This document shows positions 9,790-17,785 of a DNA stretch of 64,000 bases, piece by piece. The stretch's first letter is position 1. The number at the start of each line of letters is the position of its first letter. The notes under the pieces were generated by a model. The model did not search any database, was not told the DNA's origin, and saw nothing but the letters and a program-made list of their open reading frames with translations. Where the stretch lies: NCBI GenBank assembly GCA_049325315.1, contig JBMONB010000052.1, positions 1-64,000 of the forward strand, in the 5' to 3' direction. Both the position numbers and the translations under genes were made by a program. This DNA is from JAWLHU01 sp049325315. GTDB taxonomy: Bacteria > Bacillota > Sulfobacillia > Symbiobacteriales > Symbiobacteriaceae.

Positions 9790-9851
9790 ACGCGCTTCAT
9801 CTGGATGACCCGGTTCCTGCGCACCAAGTATCAGGATGTGGAGATCGTGTT
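9790..9851 (+). pseudogene. yhbH: yhbH internal fragment (about 60 bp) between two inserted elements
   Basis: The plus strand encodes RFIWMTRFLRTKYQDVEIVF, which matches the YhbH/YeaH (DUF444) segment just after the MDTSGSMG motif (B. subtilis FFFWMNRFLRTKYETVEIEF, from memory). To the left the match stops near 9790 at the upstream region of the DUF418 gene. To the right it stops at 9851 and resumes at 51,740. The fragment is too short to function alone; it is a segment of a split gene. The left boundary is known only to about 15 bases. The sequence encoding the YhbH N-terminus is not in the window. Confidence 0.8.
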
Positions 9852-11402
9852 CACGCCTGCGAAACCACACGGGTGACTGGAGACATTCATCGAAAGGGGC
9901 TCAACCATCCAGTTCGCCTCCTCCGGGCCGGCGAGGGTAACCCGCCCCACCAGACGTCGCACCAGGTCGTGTCTCCGTTCCTCCGCCAGCCCATCTAACC
10001 GGTTGGACAGCGCCACCAGCAACTCCTCTGCCGCCAGGTTCAGTTGGATCCCGCTCACCGTGGCCGACAACGTGGCCTCCAACTCTGCCTGGCGCTGGCG
10101 CAGCGACTCGGCCTGAGCGGTCAGAGCCTGGATCTGACCGTCCGCCACTTCCGGGAGAATCCTGTTCCTGGTTACGAAACGGAGGAGCCGCTTCTGCTGT
10201 TTCTCGTTCTCCCGCAGCCCCGCCTGAACCTGGGCCAACTCGACCCGCAGCGGCTCCTCCGGAGGGTGGAGGCCCGGGAGGGAGAGGGCATGTTCCAGCA
10301 TGGACGAATCGGTCAGCCAGCGGCAGACCGTCTGCCAGACATGGGCCTCCACCTTCTCGGCGTTGATGTGGGGCAGCATGCAGCGCTCTACCCGTTTCCC
10401 GGGAGGCGGGTAGCGCCGGCTGCAGCAGAAATACCGGCCGGACCGTGGTCGCTTGCTGGAGGCGCCGGCCCCGCACAGGCCGCAGCGGACCAATCCGCTG
10501 AGCATATACAGCCGCCCGGGCGAGCGGCGATTCCTGTCCAGGGTTAGGTAGTCCTGAACCATCCTCCAGGTCCCGGGCTCAACCAGGGCGGGTACGGCCA
10601 GCCGGTGCCACTGGCTCTCGGGCCTGGGTTGGGGTCTGAGGCGCTTTGGCAGCCGGGCTCGTCGGGCTTGAAGAACCCCCTTATGGGAGTACTTTCCCCA
10701 GTAGAGCACCCCGGTGTACAGCGGGTTGCGCAGGATGTCCCGGACCGTTGACCGGTACCAGTGCTTGCCCCGCGGTCCATCGACGAGCTGGTTAAGCCGC
10801 TGAGCGATCTGGGCGGGACCCAACCGGCTGGCGGGATCCGGGTCGGACGCCCAGGCAAAGATCTGGCGCACCCAAGGTGCTTCGGCCTCGTCGATCTCCA
10901 GCCGGTCGGTCCGGGTGTTGAAGCGGTACCCGTAGGGATCCAGCCAACCCGGCATCTGCCCGGCGCGCAGCTTGGCACGCTTGCCCCGGGCGGTGCGATC
11001 GAGGATCTTCTTCTTCTCGTATTCCGCGATCACACCGCGCATCTGGAAAAACATCCGCCCTTCGTCGGTGTCGGAGTAGTCGTGGTTAATGAAGATGATC
11101 TCAGTCCCTGCTGCGCTGATCGCCTCTGCCGCCAACTGCTGGGTCAGCAGGGTGCGGCCAAACCGGTCAGGATCCCAGCAGAGAAACCAACGAATCCGTC
11201 CGGTCTCGCAAAGCTCAATCGCCCGCTGCAGCTGCGGGCGCTCCAGGTAGTCGCCGCCCATGTCATCGACAATGTCGACAATCTCGGTGGCACCCAGCGC
11301 CTCCGCCCGCTTTCGGCATTCAGTCAGCTGATCCGCCAGGGAATACCCGGTCTTGCGCTGCTCCTCGGTGGAGACCCGCCTGTACACCAGAGCTACCGGC
11401 AC
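9831..11402 (-). CDS. R2: large serine recombinase
   Basis: About 523 residues: a resolvase domain with the catalytic Ser in VYRRVSTEEQ, DDMGGDYLERP, FLCWDPDRFGR and EYEKKKILDRTARG. A recombinase domain follows (DPYGYRFNTRTDR, ILRNPLYTGVLYWG), then a zinc ribbon (RCGLCGAGASSKR ... YFCCSRRY ... RCMLPHI) and a coiled coil. The GTG at 11402 is chosen because GGAGGTG sits six bases upstream; the GTG at 11411 overlaps that site. The last residues and the stop (9831-9833) lie within the yhbH fragment, so the C-terminus is completed by target DNA. It belongs to the RVST lineage with R3, unlike R1, R4 and R5. Confidence 0.92.
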   Translation of the reverse strand: MPVALVYRRVSTEEQRKTGYSLADQLTECRKRAEALGATEIVDIVDDMGGDYLERPQLQRAIELCETGRIRWFLCWDPDRFGRTLLTQQLAAEAISAAGTEIIFINHDYSDTDEGRMFFQMRGVIAEYEKKKILDRTARGKRAKLRAGQMPGWLDPYGYRFNTRTDRLEIDEAEAPWVRQIFAWASDPDPASRLGPAQIAQRLNQLVDGPRGKHWYRSTVRDILRNPLYTGVLYWGKYSHKGVLQARRARLPKRLRPQPRPESQWHRLAVPALVEPGTWRMVQDYLTLDRNRRSPGRLYMLSGLVRCGLCGAGASSKRPRSGRYFCCSRRYPPPGKRVERCMLPHINAEKVEAHVWQTVCRWLTDSSMLEHALSLPGLHPPEEPLRVELAQVQAGLRENEKQQKRLLRFVTRNRILPEVADGQIQALTAQAESLRQRQAELEATLSATVSGIQLNLAAEELLVALSNRLDGLAEERRHDLVRRLVGRVTLAGPEEANWMVEPLSMNVSSHPCGFAGVNTISTS

Positions 11403-11449
11403 GATGCTCACCTCCTGCCCGGGCTGAATCAGTCACCGCGACTGGGTTC
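9849..11449. mobile_element. R2 element: recombinase-only insertion nested in the left att site of E3
   Basis: GTTC occurs at 9849-9852 and 11446-11449. Between them lies only the R2 recombinase gene. Deleting 1,597 bp joins the yhbH flank to GGTTGAATCGACC, and this sequence together with the right end of E3 forms the dyad ATTCAA-GTTCGG-TTGAAT expected of the E3 attP. The R2 termini carry CAGTCACC and its complement GGTGACTG in inverted orientation. The size matches the R1 element. Confidence 0.5.
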
Positions 11450-11462
11450 GGTTGAATCGACC
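11446..11462. repeat. E3 left-end half-site beside the R2 insertion
   Basis: GTTCGGTTGAATCGACC. With the E3 right end (ATTCAA before GTT at 51740) it would form a symmetric attP with 6-bp arms ATTCAA/TTGAAT around a 6-bp centre. This assigns the sequence to the left end of E3 once R2 is removed. Confidence 0.45.
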
Positions 11463-11953
11463 AGCAGCCGGGGCGCCGTGCAAAGTGGCGCGGGTCATCT
11501 GGATCCAGCGAGAGCAGCCACCTGACCGCTTCGGCCAGCCGATGCGGATCGGGTCTCCGCAGTTGGTACAACCGCCTTCCCCCCCGACCTGTTGTCGGGG
11601 GTATTCTATTCAGCCGGCCCTCGCTCATGGCATTGGGACATTCCCTCAAGTCTGACCAGTAGGTGGTAGATCTGGTCTGACCTGATCGTGTGTCGAACTA
11701 GACACTTCACCCTAGATCACATTGTAGACCATTGATAGACCAATGGACCATTCGGTCAAGGTGTGATGAATCTCACCGTGTTGATATCAAGTATCAGTTA
11801 CGGTTGGCTCAGAACTCCGAATACGCTGAAGGCGCTGCGCCACAAGCCCTGGAGGGTGGGGAGGTGAGCTCTGATTTCCCCTGCGCTCGTTTCGAGGAGC
11901 CAGAGGGAGTGGTCCCTCTGCGCTATATCAATTAGTACAGGAGGTGATGAACG
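11463..11953 (+). promoter_or_regulatory. Upstream region of the heme-copper reductase operon with a CRP/FNR-like site
   Basis: No gene is convincing here; a minus-strand open frame over 11320-11649 overlaps R2 and is probably chance. TGTGATGAATCTCACC at 11762-11777 fits the TGTGA-N6-TCAC pattern of CRP/FNR-family regulators, and TTGATATCAA at 11781-11790 is a perfect palindrome. AGGAGGTGATG precedes the cupredoxin start. Regulation by oxygen, nitric oxide or carbon status is a guess. Confidence 0.4.
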
Positions 11954-12319
11954 ATGAACCCTATTCGCTATTCCGTGTTCGCCCTGATCCTGCTGCTGGC
12001 GGTGGCTCTGGTTGGCTGCGGCGGTGGTTCCAAGCCGGCGGCCTCTGGCGATGAGGAAACGGTCTCCATGAAGGACATGGCCTTCAAGCCCAAGGAGCTG
12101 ACGGTGAAGGTGGGCACCAAGGTCACCTGGGTCAACGACGATGTGGTCGACCATTCGGCGCGGCACAAGGATGCGAAGCCGCTCTTCAACAGTGGCGACT
12201 TCGGCTCGGGCAAGAGCTTCAGCTTCACCTTCGACAAGGCGGGAACCTATCCGGTCATCTGTGCGACCCCAGGCCACGAAGCGGCCGGCATGACCATGAA
12301 GGTCGTGGTGGAGAAGTAG
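11954..12319 (+). CDS. Cupredoxin (plastocyanin-like) lipoprotein
   Basis: A 121-residue protein with a signal peptide and lipobox (AVALVGC, acylated Cys about residue 22), so it is tethered outside the membrane. The cupredoxin fold follows (FKPKELTVKVGTKVTWVNDD). Type-1 copper ligands are visible: His in VVDHSAR, then Cys, His and Met in VICATPGHEAAGM. It is likely the electron donor to, or copper carrier for, the heme-copper reductase encoded just downstream. Ribosome binding site AGGAGGTGATGAACG. Full length for the family. Confidence 0.9.
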   Translation: MNPIRYSVFALILLLAVALVGCGGGSKPAASGDEETVSMKDMAFKPKELTVKVGTKVTWVNDDVVDHSARHKDAKPLFNSGDFGSGKSFSFTFDKAGTYPVICATPGHEAAGMTMKVVVEK

Positions 12320-12470
12320 TGCCGCATCAGCCAACCATGACCCTGTTCTGGCGAGGGTCGCCAGGCAGGCAGAACTGCAGGTCCGGTTGGCGGCGCCTCG
12401 ACAGCGTGCCCCCATCTGCGTTCTGCCTGACCGGTCAGAACAGGGTCAACCATACCAGGTGCGGCACTGG
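12319..12470. repeat. Long imperfect inverted repeat (hairpin or MITE-like unit)
   Basis: TGACCCTGTTCTG at 12338-12350 is repeated inverted at 12436-12448, and the symmetry extends outward to AGTGCCGCA and TGCGGCACT at the ends. A second inner pair (CAGGCAGAA / TTCTGCCTG) nests inside. The roughly 150-bp unit begins at the cupredoxin stop codon and ends before the next ribosome binding site. It could be a transcribed stem-loop adjusting expression within the operon, or a miniature element. Confidence 0.6.
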
Positions 12471-12493
12471 CCGCGCAGAAAGGAGGGGTTTCG

Positions 12494-12637
12494 GTGAATC
12501 AGCAGCCGATCCCGTGGATGCAGCAGCTCTTTGAGAACGTCTGGTTCCTGTTGGCCCTGGGGACGATCTTCCCGACCCTGATGTACACGGTCTGGGGGTT
12601 GATCGATCTGGTGATTCTGCCCCAGTTCACACCCTGA
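12494..12637 (+). CDS. Small single-span membrane subunit (47 aa)
   Basis: GTG start with AAAGGAGGGG ribosome binding site. The product NQQPIPWMQQLFENVWFLL... has one hydrophobic segment (about residues 15-40) and sits directly before subunit II. Position and size suit an accessory subunit of a B-type heme-copper oxidase, comparable to subunit IIa of ba3 oxidases, but no diagnostic motif is seen. Confidence 0.7.
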   Translation: MNQQPIPWMQQLFENVWFLLALGTIFPTLMYTVWGLIDLVILPQFTP

Positions 12638-12651
12638 GAAGGAGGGAGACC

Positions 12652-13182
12652 GTGAGCAGCTTTTCGCCGCCTGAACGCATCTATTGGAAGCCCCTGGGCC
12701 GAGACGAGAAGAAATGGGTCTACTTCGGCATCGGCTGGTGTCTGGTCCTCTTTGTCATGATGTACGCCTGGATGGGCATCGGCCGGCAGCAGACGCCAAT
12801 CGAGTCCTACCGGGTTGACCCGCAGGTCTTCCGGGAGCAGGCTGAGTCATTCATCAGCGCTCAGAAGGTGGATGAGATCAACGGCGTCCCGGTGATCACG
12901 CCCAACGAGAAGGGCGAGGTCTACATGATCGCCCGGGCCTACCAGTGGACCCCGGTGATCAAGCTGAAGAAGGGCCAGACCGCCCGCATCTACCTCTCGT
13001 CCATCGACTTCCAGCACGGCATGTCGATCCAGCCGCTCAACCTGAACTTCCAGGTGCTCCCCGGCTACGTCTATGTGGTCCACCTGACCCCGACCGAGGC
13101 CGGCGAGTTCCCGATCATCTGCAACGAGTACTGCGGCCTGGGTCACCACAACATGTCGGGCCGGATCATCGTAACCGACTAG
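12652..13182 (+). CDS. Heme-copper reductase subunit II (CuA)
   Basis: A short (176-residue) subunit II. One N-terminal membrane span (YFGIGWCLVLFVMMYAWM) is followed by an outward-facing cupredoxin domain. The binuclear CuA site is intact: His in FQHGMS and the loop CNEYCGLGHHNM supplying two Cys, Glu backbone, His and Met. It accepts electrons from a cytochrome c or the cupredoxin encoded upstream. Length and single span resemble B-family (ba3-type) enzymes. GTG start with GAAGGAGGG just upstream; 19 bases separate it from subunit I. Confidence 0.93.
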   Translation: MSSFSPPERIYWKPLGRDEKKWVYFGIGWCLVLFVMMYAWMGIGRQQTPIESYRVDPQVFREQAESFISAQKVDEINGVPVITPNEKGEVYMIARAYQWTPVIKLKKGQTARIYLSSIDFQHGMSIQPLNLNFQVLPGYVYVVHLTPTEAGEFPIICNEYCGLGHHNMSGRIIVTD

Positions 13183-13201
13183 AGGGAAGGAGGGGGATGG
13201 A

Positions 13202-14941
13202 ATGGCTTCGATCGCCTCTATAAAGCCACAAGCTGAGAACTTCCGGACCTGTAAGGTCACAGGCTATCAAGTGTACCGCCCGGTGGAGAAACTGGTGCTC
13301 TTCAACGCCGTCTGCGCTGTGCTGATGCTGGCTCTCGGCGGAACCCTGGCGCTGTTAATGGCCCTGACCCGCTACGAGGTAATCCACCTGCTCCCTATGG
13401 AGCTCTTCTACCGCTTCCTGACCACCCACGGCATGGTGATGCTGGTCTTTTGGATCGTCTTCTTCGAGGTGGCAGCGCTGCAGTTCGGCATGACGGTGCT
13501 GCTCAACCAGCGGATGATGGGCGTCAAGTTTGCCTACCTTTACACCGGCCTGATGACGGTGGGCGCGATTACCGCCACCGCCACCGCCCTTGCGGGTAAG
13601 GCGAATATCATGTTCTCCGCCTACCCGCCCATGACAGCGCATCCGGCCTTTTATCTTGGGATCATCCTCTTTGCGGTGGGTGCTCTCTGTGCCGCCTGTC
13701 AGTTCGTCTACAGCGTCTGGCGAGCCAAGAAGGAGGGCGCCATTGAGCAGAACATGCCGCTGGTGATCTACGCCCTGCTGACGGCGGCGATCATCGCCAT
13801 CTGGACGCTGCTCCACGGCGCCGCGGCCTACGTTCCGGCCTTCCTGCAGTCGGTCGGCCTGATCAAGAGCATTGATGCCGCCGCCTACCGGCTCCTCTTC
13901 TGGGGCTTCGGGCACGGCGCCCAGCAGGTCAACCTGGCCGCCATGGTGGCCGCCTGGTACGCCCTGGCCGCCCTTACCACCGGCGCCCGCCCCGTCCATG
14001 AGGGGCTCAGCCGGGCCGCCTTTGTGCTCTACCTGATCGGCATCAACCTGGGCTCCATCCACCATCTGCTGGTGGACCCGGGCCTGGGGCTGCACAACCG
14101 GATCATCAACACCAGCTACCTGATGTACGCCGCAGCACTGGGCAGCCTGATTCACGCCTTCTCGATCCCGGCGGCGGTGGAGACGGCCCAGCGGGCCAGG
14201 GGCTTCACCCGGGGGATTTGGGACTGGCTGAAGCGGGCCCCCTGGGACCAGCCCGGCTTCTCCGCCCTGGTGATCTCCTTCACCGGCTTCGGCTTCATCG
14301 CTGGCGTCTCGGGCGTGATGATGGGCACCATGCAGCTGAACATGCTGATCCACAACACGCTCTTCGTCGTCGGCCACTTCCACTCCACGGTGGTGCTGGG
14401 CGCCACCCTCTCCTTCATGGGTCTGTCCTACTACGTGGTGCCCCTGATGGCCCGGCGTGACCTGGCCTTCCCGAAGTTGGCCAAGTGGCAGCCCTACGTC
14501 TACGGTTTCGGTCTGCTCATCCTGATCGGCGGCATGATGCTGTCCGGCAAGCTGGGCGCCCCCCGGCGGAGCTGGGACATGAGCTATGAGAATGCGGCGA
14601 TCTCGGTCGACATTCTGTCCACCCCGGCTATGTCCTTCGCCACCATGGTGCTGGCCATAGGCGCGGTCATCGCCGTGACCGGCGGCGCGATGTTCGTCCT
14701 GATCATGGTCGCTACCGTCTTCTTTGGCAAGACGAGCGATGCGCCCAACGTGGGGACGCTGGCGATCAAGGCTGGTCCGCAGGGTCCGGTCAACATCGTC
14801 CCTATCCCCGAGGTGGACCACTCCAAGAAGCTGGACTGCCCGGCGACCCTCCGGCTGGTCTATATCTTCCTGGCCTGGTTCGCAATCATGTTCTTCATCG
14901 GATTCGCCAACCTGGCAAGGGTGAAGTGGTTTGTAGGCTAA
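13202..14941 (+). CDS. Heme-copper reductase subunit I, possibly a nitric oxide reductase
   Basis: A 579-residue, about 13-14-span catalytic subunit. Low-spin heme His in LTTHGMVML (about residue 75); first CuB His in FWGFGHGAQQVNL (about 237); CuB His pair in GSIHHLLVDPG (about 285); heme His residues in VVGHFHSTVVLG (about 391). At the position of the cross-linked tyrosine in oxygen reductases (HPEVY or HPIVY) there is Gln (HGAQQ). Several heme-copper families with this tyrosine missing are regarded as NO reductases, so the substrate may be NO rather than oxygen. Operon with subunit II and heme O synthase, 13 bases before the latter. Confidence 0.9.
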   Translation: MASIASIKPQAENFRTCKVTGYQVYRPVEKLVLFNAVCAVLMLALGGTLALLMALTRYEVIHLLPMELFYRFLTTHGMVMLVFWIVFFEVAALQFGMTVLLNQRMMGVKFAYLYTGLMTVGAITATATALAGKANIMFSAYPPMTAHPAFYLGIILFAVGALCAACQFVYSVWRAKKEGAIEQNMPLVIYALLTAAIIAIWTLLHGAAAYVPAFLQSVGLIKSIDAAAYRLLFWGFGHGAQQVNLAAMVAAWYALAALTTGARPVHEGLSRAAFVLYLIGINLGSIHHLLVDPGLGLHNRIINTSYLMYAAALGSLIHAFSIPAAVETAQRARGFTRGIWDWLKRAPWDQPGFSALVISFTGFGFIAGVSGVMMGTMQLNMLIHNTLFVVGHFHSTVVLGATLSFMGLSYYVVPLMARRDLAFPKLAKWQPYVYGFGLLILIGGMMLSGKLGAPRRSWDMSYENAAISVDILSTPAMSFATMVLAIGAVIAVTGGAMFVLIMVATVFFGKTSDAPNVGTLAIKAGPQGPVNIVPIPEVDHSKKLDCPATLRLVYIFLAWFAIMFFIGFANLARVKWFVG

Positions 14942-14954
14942 AGGAGTGAGGAAG

Positions 14955-15866
14955 ATGCAGGGTTCGCTGGCGGCCCCAACCTCAATCGGATCAGGTCTCG
15001 GTCTCGCCGGGAGGATCGCGGCCTACCTCCCGTTGCTGAAGCCTCGCATTATCGTTTTGCTCGGCCTGTACGGGGCTGTTTCGGCCCTGGTGGCCGGCGG
15101 GGGACGGGTGGCGTCCGGACGCCTGCTGCTCTTCACGGTGCTGGCGCTGATGGCCGCGGGCGCTGCCGCCTGTCTAAACCACCTCTTCGAGCGAAAGACC
15201 GACGCCCTGATGGAGCGGACGCGCAATCGTCCGCTCCCCTCGGGGCGGGTCTCCCCCACCGCGGCTGCCTGGCTTGCCGGTACTCTTCTGGCGGTCTCGG
15301 TGCCGGCGGCCTGGATCTGGCTGAACGGCGCCGTGGCCGTACAGTTGGCGCTGGGGGCCGCGATCTATAGCGGGCTTTACACCCTGGTGCTGAAGCGTCG
15401 GACAAGCTGGAACATCGTGATTGGCGGCCTGGCCGGCAGCAGCATGGCGCTGGCTGGATGGGCCGTGGTGGAGCCGCAGCTTTCAGCAGGCGCCTGGCTG
15501 ATGGCTTTGCTGGTCTTCCTCTGGACACCGCCGCACTTCTGGGGACTCGCCGTGGTCCGGGACGCCGACTACCGGGCCGCCTCAATCCCCATGCTGCCGC
15601 AAGTGGCAGGGGTGAACCGCACCGCCCGGTCGATGGCGGGGTATTCGGTCGCCCTCTGGTTCACCAGCCTGGCGCTGCTCCCGCTGACGGGGCTGGGCTG
15701 GGCGTACGGTGCGGCAGCGCTGATTCTGGGCGCCGTCTTTACGGCGGGGTGTGTCGCTTTCGCCCGGCGGCCTACCCCCAGGCTGGCGGCCACCATCTTC
15801 AAGGGGTCAGGGGCCTACCTGGGCCTGCTGCTCCTGGCGATGGTCGCCGACCTGTGGCTGCTCTGA
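14955..15866 (+). CDS. ctaB: Protoheme IX farnesyltransferase (heme O synthase)
   Basis: A 303-residue UbiA-family membrane prenyltransferase that adds farnesyl to heme B. Signatures: NHLFERKTDALMERTRNRP, LKRRTSWNIVIGGLAG, WTPPHFWGLAVVRDADY and PMLPQVAG. Two Asp-rich motifs and about eight to nine spans are present. ATG at 14955 is chosen, eight bases after AAGGAG; the GTG at 14946 overlaps the site. It implies the subunit I enzyme uses heme O or A. The stop overlaps the copC start (TGATG). Confidence 0.93.
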   Translation: MQGSLAAPTSIGSGLGLAGRIAAYLPLLKPRIIVLLGLYGAVSALVAGGGRVASGRLLLFTVLALMAAGAAACLNHLFERKTDALMERTRNRPLPSGRVSPTAAAWLAGTLLAVSVPAAWIWLNGAVAVQLALGAAIYSGLYTLVLKRRTSWNIVIGGLAGSSMALAGWAVVEPQLSAGAWLMALLVFLWTPPHFWGLAVVRDADYRAASIPMLPQVAGVNRTARSMAGYSVALWFTSLALLPLTGLGWAYGAAALILGAVFTAGCVAFARRPTPRLAATIFKGSGAYLGLLLLAMVADLWLL

Positions 15867-16378
15867 TGCGAGGCGTGTTGCTGGTCCTCTTCAGCCTGGC
15901 GCTCCTCCTGGTGCGAGCGCTGCCCGCGGCGGGGCACGCAGCACCGGTGATCATGGATCCACCTGGCGGAGCAGTCCTGGGGGCGGTGCCCAAGGCGGTA
16001 CGGCTGCAATTCTCGCAACCGGTGGAACTGCAGTTCAGCCAGGTGGAGGTCAGCTCGGGCGGCCAGACGATCGGAGACCGTTCGGCCCTTCGCCTCGATG
16101 GAGCCCGGCGGCTCATCTACCCCCTGCCACCCCTGGCGCCCGGACGCTACGATGTGAAGTGGCGCGTCCTCTCCACCGACGGTCACGTCACGGAGGGGAG
16201 CTACTGGTTCCGTGTGGCCGAGGGAGCGAAGGAGACCACAGCATCCGGTGGACCCGAGGGGGCTGAGCCGACCGGTGCGGGAGGCTGGCTCCTGCATCCG
16301 CTTGTCATGCTCCCGATTGCTCCCCTGCTCTTCTTCGTGGTCAGAGGGGCCTTGAAGAGGAGGAGGATTCTATGGTAA
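15866..16378 (+). CDS. CopC-domain copper-binding protein
   Basis: 170 residues. Signal peptide (LLVLFSLALLLVRALPAAG) with mature N-terminus HAAPVIMDP, the usual start of CopC with an N-terminal copper-binding His. Core motifs: LQFSQPVE, YDVKWRVLSTDGHVTEGSYWFRV, including the DGH copper motif. A C-terminal hydrophobic segment (PLVMLPIAPLLFFVV) would anchor it. Start codon overlaps the ctaB stop; its end overlaps copD by seven bases. Likely supplies copper to the CuA and CuB sites. Confidence 0.88.
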   Translation: MRGVLLVLFSLALLLVRALPAAGHAAPVIMDPPGGAVLGAVPKAVRLQFSQPVELQFSQVEVSSGGQTIGDRSALRLDGARRLIYPLPPLAPGRYDVKWRVLSTDGHVTEGSYWFRVAEGAKETTASGGPEGAEPTGAGGWLLHPLVMLPIAPLLFFVVRGALKRRRILW

Positions 16379-17616
16379 CCACCGAGGTGGTCAAGGCGGC
16401 ACAGTTTGCCGGTGCCATCGCCGTGACCGCCGGGCCAACCTTCGCATGGCTTATCTGGCGGCCTGCCATCTCCGGTCGGCGAGATGAGGAGTCGGCACCG
16501 CTGGGCCTGATCTGGCCAGCGGCGGCCCTGGGCGCCGGGGCGCTCCTGCTCTTCGGCCTTCTGGACCTGCTCCGCTTTGCTCGGGTGGCCGCCAACCAGC
16601 CGCTTGCCGAAGCAGGAGCAAGCCTCCTCTTTGCCGCCGCGGGCGGCACCGTGTACGGCCGGATGATCCTGCTCCGGTTCGTCCTGGGCGCCGGGATTCT
16701 AATCCTCCCTAGACTCCCGCTCTCTGCCCGTTGCAGAGAGGTTCTTTTGGCCCTATGCGGGCTCGTGGCCCTTGGAAGCTTCACCATGGCCAGCCACGCC
16801 GCGGCAACCGTCGGGAGCGGGCCGTGGCCAGCGCTGGCCGACCTGACACACCAGGCCGCCGCTGCCCTCTGGACCGGGGGTCTGGCCTTCCTGGCGATGG
16901 CCCCCTGGCGGACCCTGGCCGAAGGGGAGGAGGGCCGGGCGCTGCTGCGGCGGGCCACCGCCCGCTTCTCGGCCCTGGGCCTGGCCGCAGTGGCCACCCT
17001 GGCCGCCACCGGCACCTACCTGGCCTCCCTGCGAATCTACGGCCCCCTGGCACTGGTAGAAACCGACTACGGCAGTTCGCTTCTGACCAAGGTCGTGCTC
17101 GTCCTCTCCGTGGTAGGCGTGGCCGCGGTCAACCGCTTCCTCCTGCTGCCCGCTTTGCACGTGAGGCGGGCCGCGCTCTGGCTCCACGGCCTGGTCGGGC
17201 TGGAGGTAGCCCTGGCCGCCGTTGCCCTGACCTTCGCTGCCGACCTGACCATTCTCTCGACCGCCGAGGAACCACCGGTCCGGGTGAGGTTGGTGGCAGA
17301 GGCTGGCCGGTTTGACGTGGGGGAGTTAACCGTGCCCCTGGGACGGAGGGTCCGGCTCACGCTGGAAAACGAGACCGACAAGCCGGTCAGCTTCGTGGTG
17401 CGGGAGTTTCAGCACCGCCTGGAGCAGGGACCGGGAGCGGTTCGGCACCCTGAGATGCTGCTCTTCGCCCCACCTGCCGACCGGCTCTGGCTGGAGGCGA
17501 AGCCGGGAAAGCGGGTGGTGGCCGAGTTCGTGCCCTTGGAGGAGGGGGTGTTCACCTTCACCGATGGGACCCAGAGCCGGCTAGGGCGCCTGACCGTGAT
17601 GGTGGGGCGGGAGTGA
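16372..17616 (+). CDS. CopD membrane copper transporter fused to a cupredoxin-like domain
   Basis: 414 residues. The first 300 or so form a CopD-type multi-span domain (FAGAIAVTAGPTFAWLIWRP, LTHQAAAALWTGGLAFL, ALVETDYGSSLLTKV). After about residue 305 comes a soluble cupredoxin-like domain (FDVGELTVPLGRRVRLTLEN) that lacks the Cys ligand, so it may be structural. Translationally coupled to copC. Probably imports copper for assembly of the upstream reductase. Last gene of the operon. Confidence 0.87.
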   Translation: MVTTEVVKAAQFAGAIAVTAGPTFAWLIWRPAISGRRDEESAPLGLIWPAAALGAGALLLFGLLDLLRFARVAANQPLAEAGASLLFAAAGGTVYGRMILLRFVLGAGILILPRLPLSARCREVLLALCGLVALGSFTMASHAAATVGSGPWPALADLTHQAAAALWTGGLAFLAMAPWRTLAEGEEGRALLRRATARFSALGLAAVATLAATGTYLASLRIYGPLALVETDYGSSLLTKVVLVLSVVGVAAVNRFLLLPALHVRRAALWLHGLVGLEVALAAVALTFAADLTILSTAEEPPVRVRLVAEAGRFDVGELTVPLGRRVRLTLENETDKPVSFVVREFQHRLEQGPGAVRHPEMLLFAPPADRLWLEAKPGKRVVAEFVPLEEGVFTFTDGTQSRLGRLTVMVGRE

Positions 17617-17623
17617 TCTGACG

Positions 17624-17662
17624 CGGGCGAACCCGCCTCCATTCGGGAGGCGGGTTCGCCCG
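17624..17662 (+). terminator. Terminator of the reductase operon
   Basis: GGGCGAACCCGCCTCC pairs with GGGAGGCGGGTTCGCCC around ATTC, directly after copD. A 9-bp inverted repeat ATGCGTGAT/ATCACGCAT follows at 17678-17702 and may be an operator or second hairpin. Confidence 0.85.
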
Positions 17663-17785
17663 TTCTGTGGGGAGGGATGCGTGATCGTGTTCATCACGCA
17701 TCACAGTGAAGTGTGGTGAAGCAAAAAATACTTCCAGGGAGTCTGGTCTCTCGGGTCTGGTATGGGTGACACGGGTGGTTCGATG

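Noticed and set aside
11320..11649. 109-codon minus-strand frame upstream of R2
   Set aside because: Overlaps the R2 start out of frame and has no ribosome binding site; probably chance.
13355..14821. Minus-strand frame of 488 codons opposite subunit I
   Set aside because: His/Gly/Asp/Gln-rich antisense of a gene with intact cofactor ligands.
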